Assembly: GCA_947311785.1 (NCBI GenBank)
Contig: CAMZLW010000097.1
Span: 1 to 44,373 of the forward strand
Length of the DNA: 44,373 bases
Direction of reading: 5' to 3'
Origin: an uncultured Ignavibacteriales bacterium
Lineage (GTDB): Bacteria > Bacteroidota > Ignavibacteria > Ignavibacteriales > Melioribacteraceae
Under the pieces are notes generated by a model. The model was not told where the DNA came from and did no database searches. It saw only the letters and a program-made list of their open reading frames with translations. The number at the start of each line of letters is the position of its first letter. Position 1 is the first letter of the stretch. Made by a program: the position numbers and the translations under genes. Below, one piece after another: positions 44,211 through 44,373 of the stretch.

Positions 44211-44373
44211 TAAATTTGCATTAAAAAAGGTGTGCCGTGTTTTCAGAGGATTTTTTAATTTATTATTAAATTTTGGTAGTGATTGAAAGTTGACAAAGTA
44301 ACAGTCAACACTAAATCAGACGATGTAGATGTTTATGTTAGTTATATTGGGTTAACAGCAGAATGTCCAGAGA
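44211..44373 (+). pseudogene. Apparent remnant of the missing HATPase domain
   Basis: Past the kinase stop, one frame (44234-44284) reads CRVFRGFFNLLLNF, recalling the N box (VFRNLISNALKF) of histidine kinases. Another (44286-44373, in the original kinase frame) reads KVDKVTVNTKSDD and then VDVYVSYIGLTAECPE, which recalls the strand and G1 box (VSDNGIGL) with a small deletion. Several stops interrupt it. Decay or poor sequence at a contig end are both possible. The window ends here. Confidence 0.4.

Overview
The window is a stretch of AT-rich bacterial chromosome, densely packed with housekeeping and envelope genes on both strands. I see no insertion sequence, prophage, CRISPR array, tRNA or rRNA. 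Several traits point to the Bacteroidota/Chlorobiota (FCB) side of the tree, most plausibly an Ignavibacteria- or Kapabacteria-like lineage. These are a long IspG with the extra central domain, a PorQ-like protein of the type IX secretion apparatus, a DUF4870 regulator, NlpE/META lipoproteins, many signal peptides ending in an A-Q or G-Q type cleavage site, and degenerate intergenic repeats of a style common in that group. Shine-Dalgarno sequences and GTG/TTG starts are used. The phylum assignment is inference from gene content.

Layout. 1-4.1 kb: ispG (minus) diverges from dnaG (plus). 4.4-8.8 kb: a membrane-fusion protein and an RND pump with no TolC partner nearby. 9-13.2 kb: a membrane-tethered SpoIIE-type phosphatase, a GH20 hexosaminidase-like enzyme and a coupled four-helix membrane protein. 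13.2-18.0 kb: a sensor kinase and an NtrC-type sigma-54 activator (minus) diverge from a short operon that encodes a 28-residue one-helix microprotein, an 82-residue two-helix protein and, probably, a THEP1-like NTPase. The gap between them carries a good sigma-54 -24/-12 promoter preceded by two near-identical 14-bp sites spaced 23 bp apart. 18.0-26.7 kb: a ClC-family protein with CBS and RCK_C domains, followed by a run of exported proteins (TPR, PorQ-like, three beta-barrel or unknown secreted proteins, a metallo-beta-lactamase-fold lipoprotein, and a FadL/OmpP1-like protein broken by one base). 26.7-30.1 kb: NlpE/META lipoprotein, queC-queF, and a tyrosine phenol-lyase-like enzyme. 30.2-33.6 kb: glnD-murI. 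33.6-39.5 kb (minus): Nudix hydrolase, DUF1232 protein, S9 peptidase, lysA, queD, queE. 39.6-44.4 kb: HTH-DUF4870 protein, purU, and a five-PAS/GAF histidine kinase whose reading frame stops before its ATPase domain.

How the genes work together. Four of the queuosine-precursor genes (queC, queF, queD, queE) lie in two pairs about 10 kb apart. murI and lysA both serve peptidoglycan synthesis. The kinase, the sigma-54 activator and the small membrane proteins at 13.2-18.0 kb look like one self-contained signalling circuit. It is the best candidate here for an undescribed system. Four degenerate, hairpin-rich intergenic repeats (near 4.1, 8.9, 38.2 and 40.2 kb) look like remnants of dispersed repeat families.
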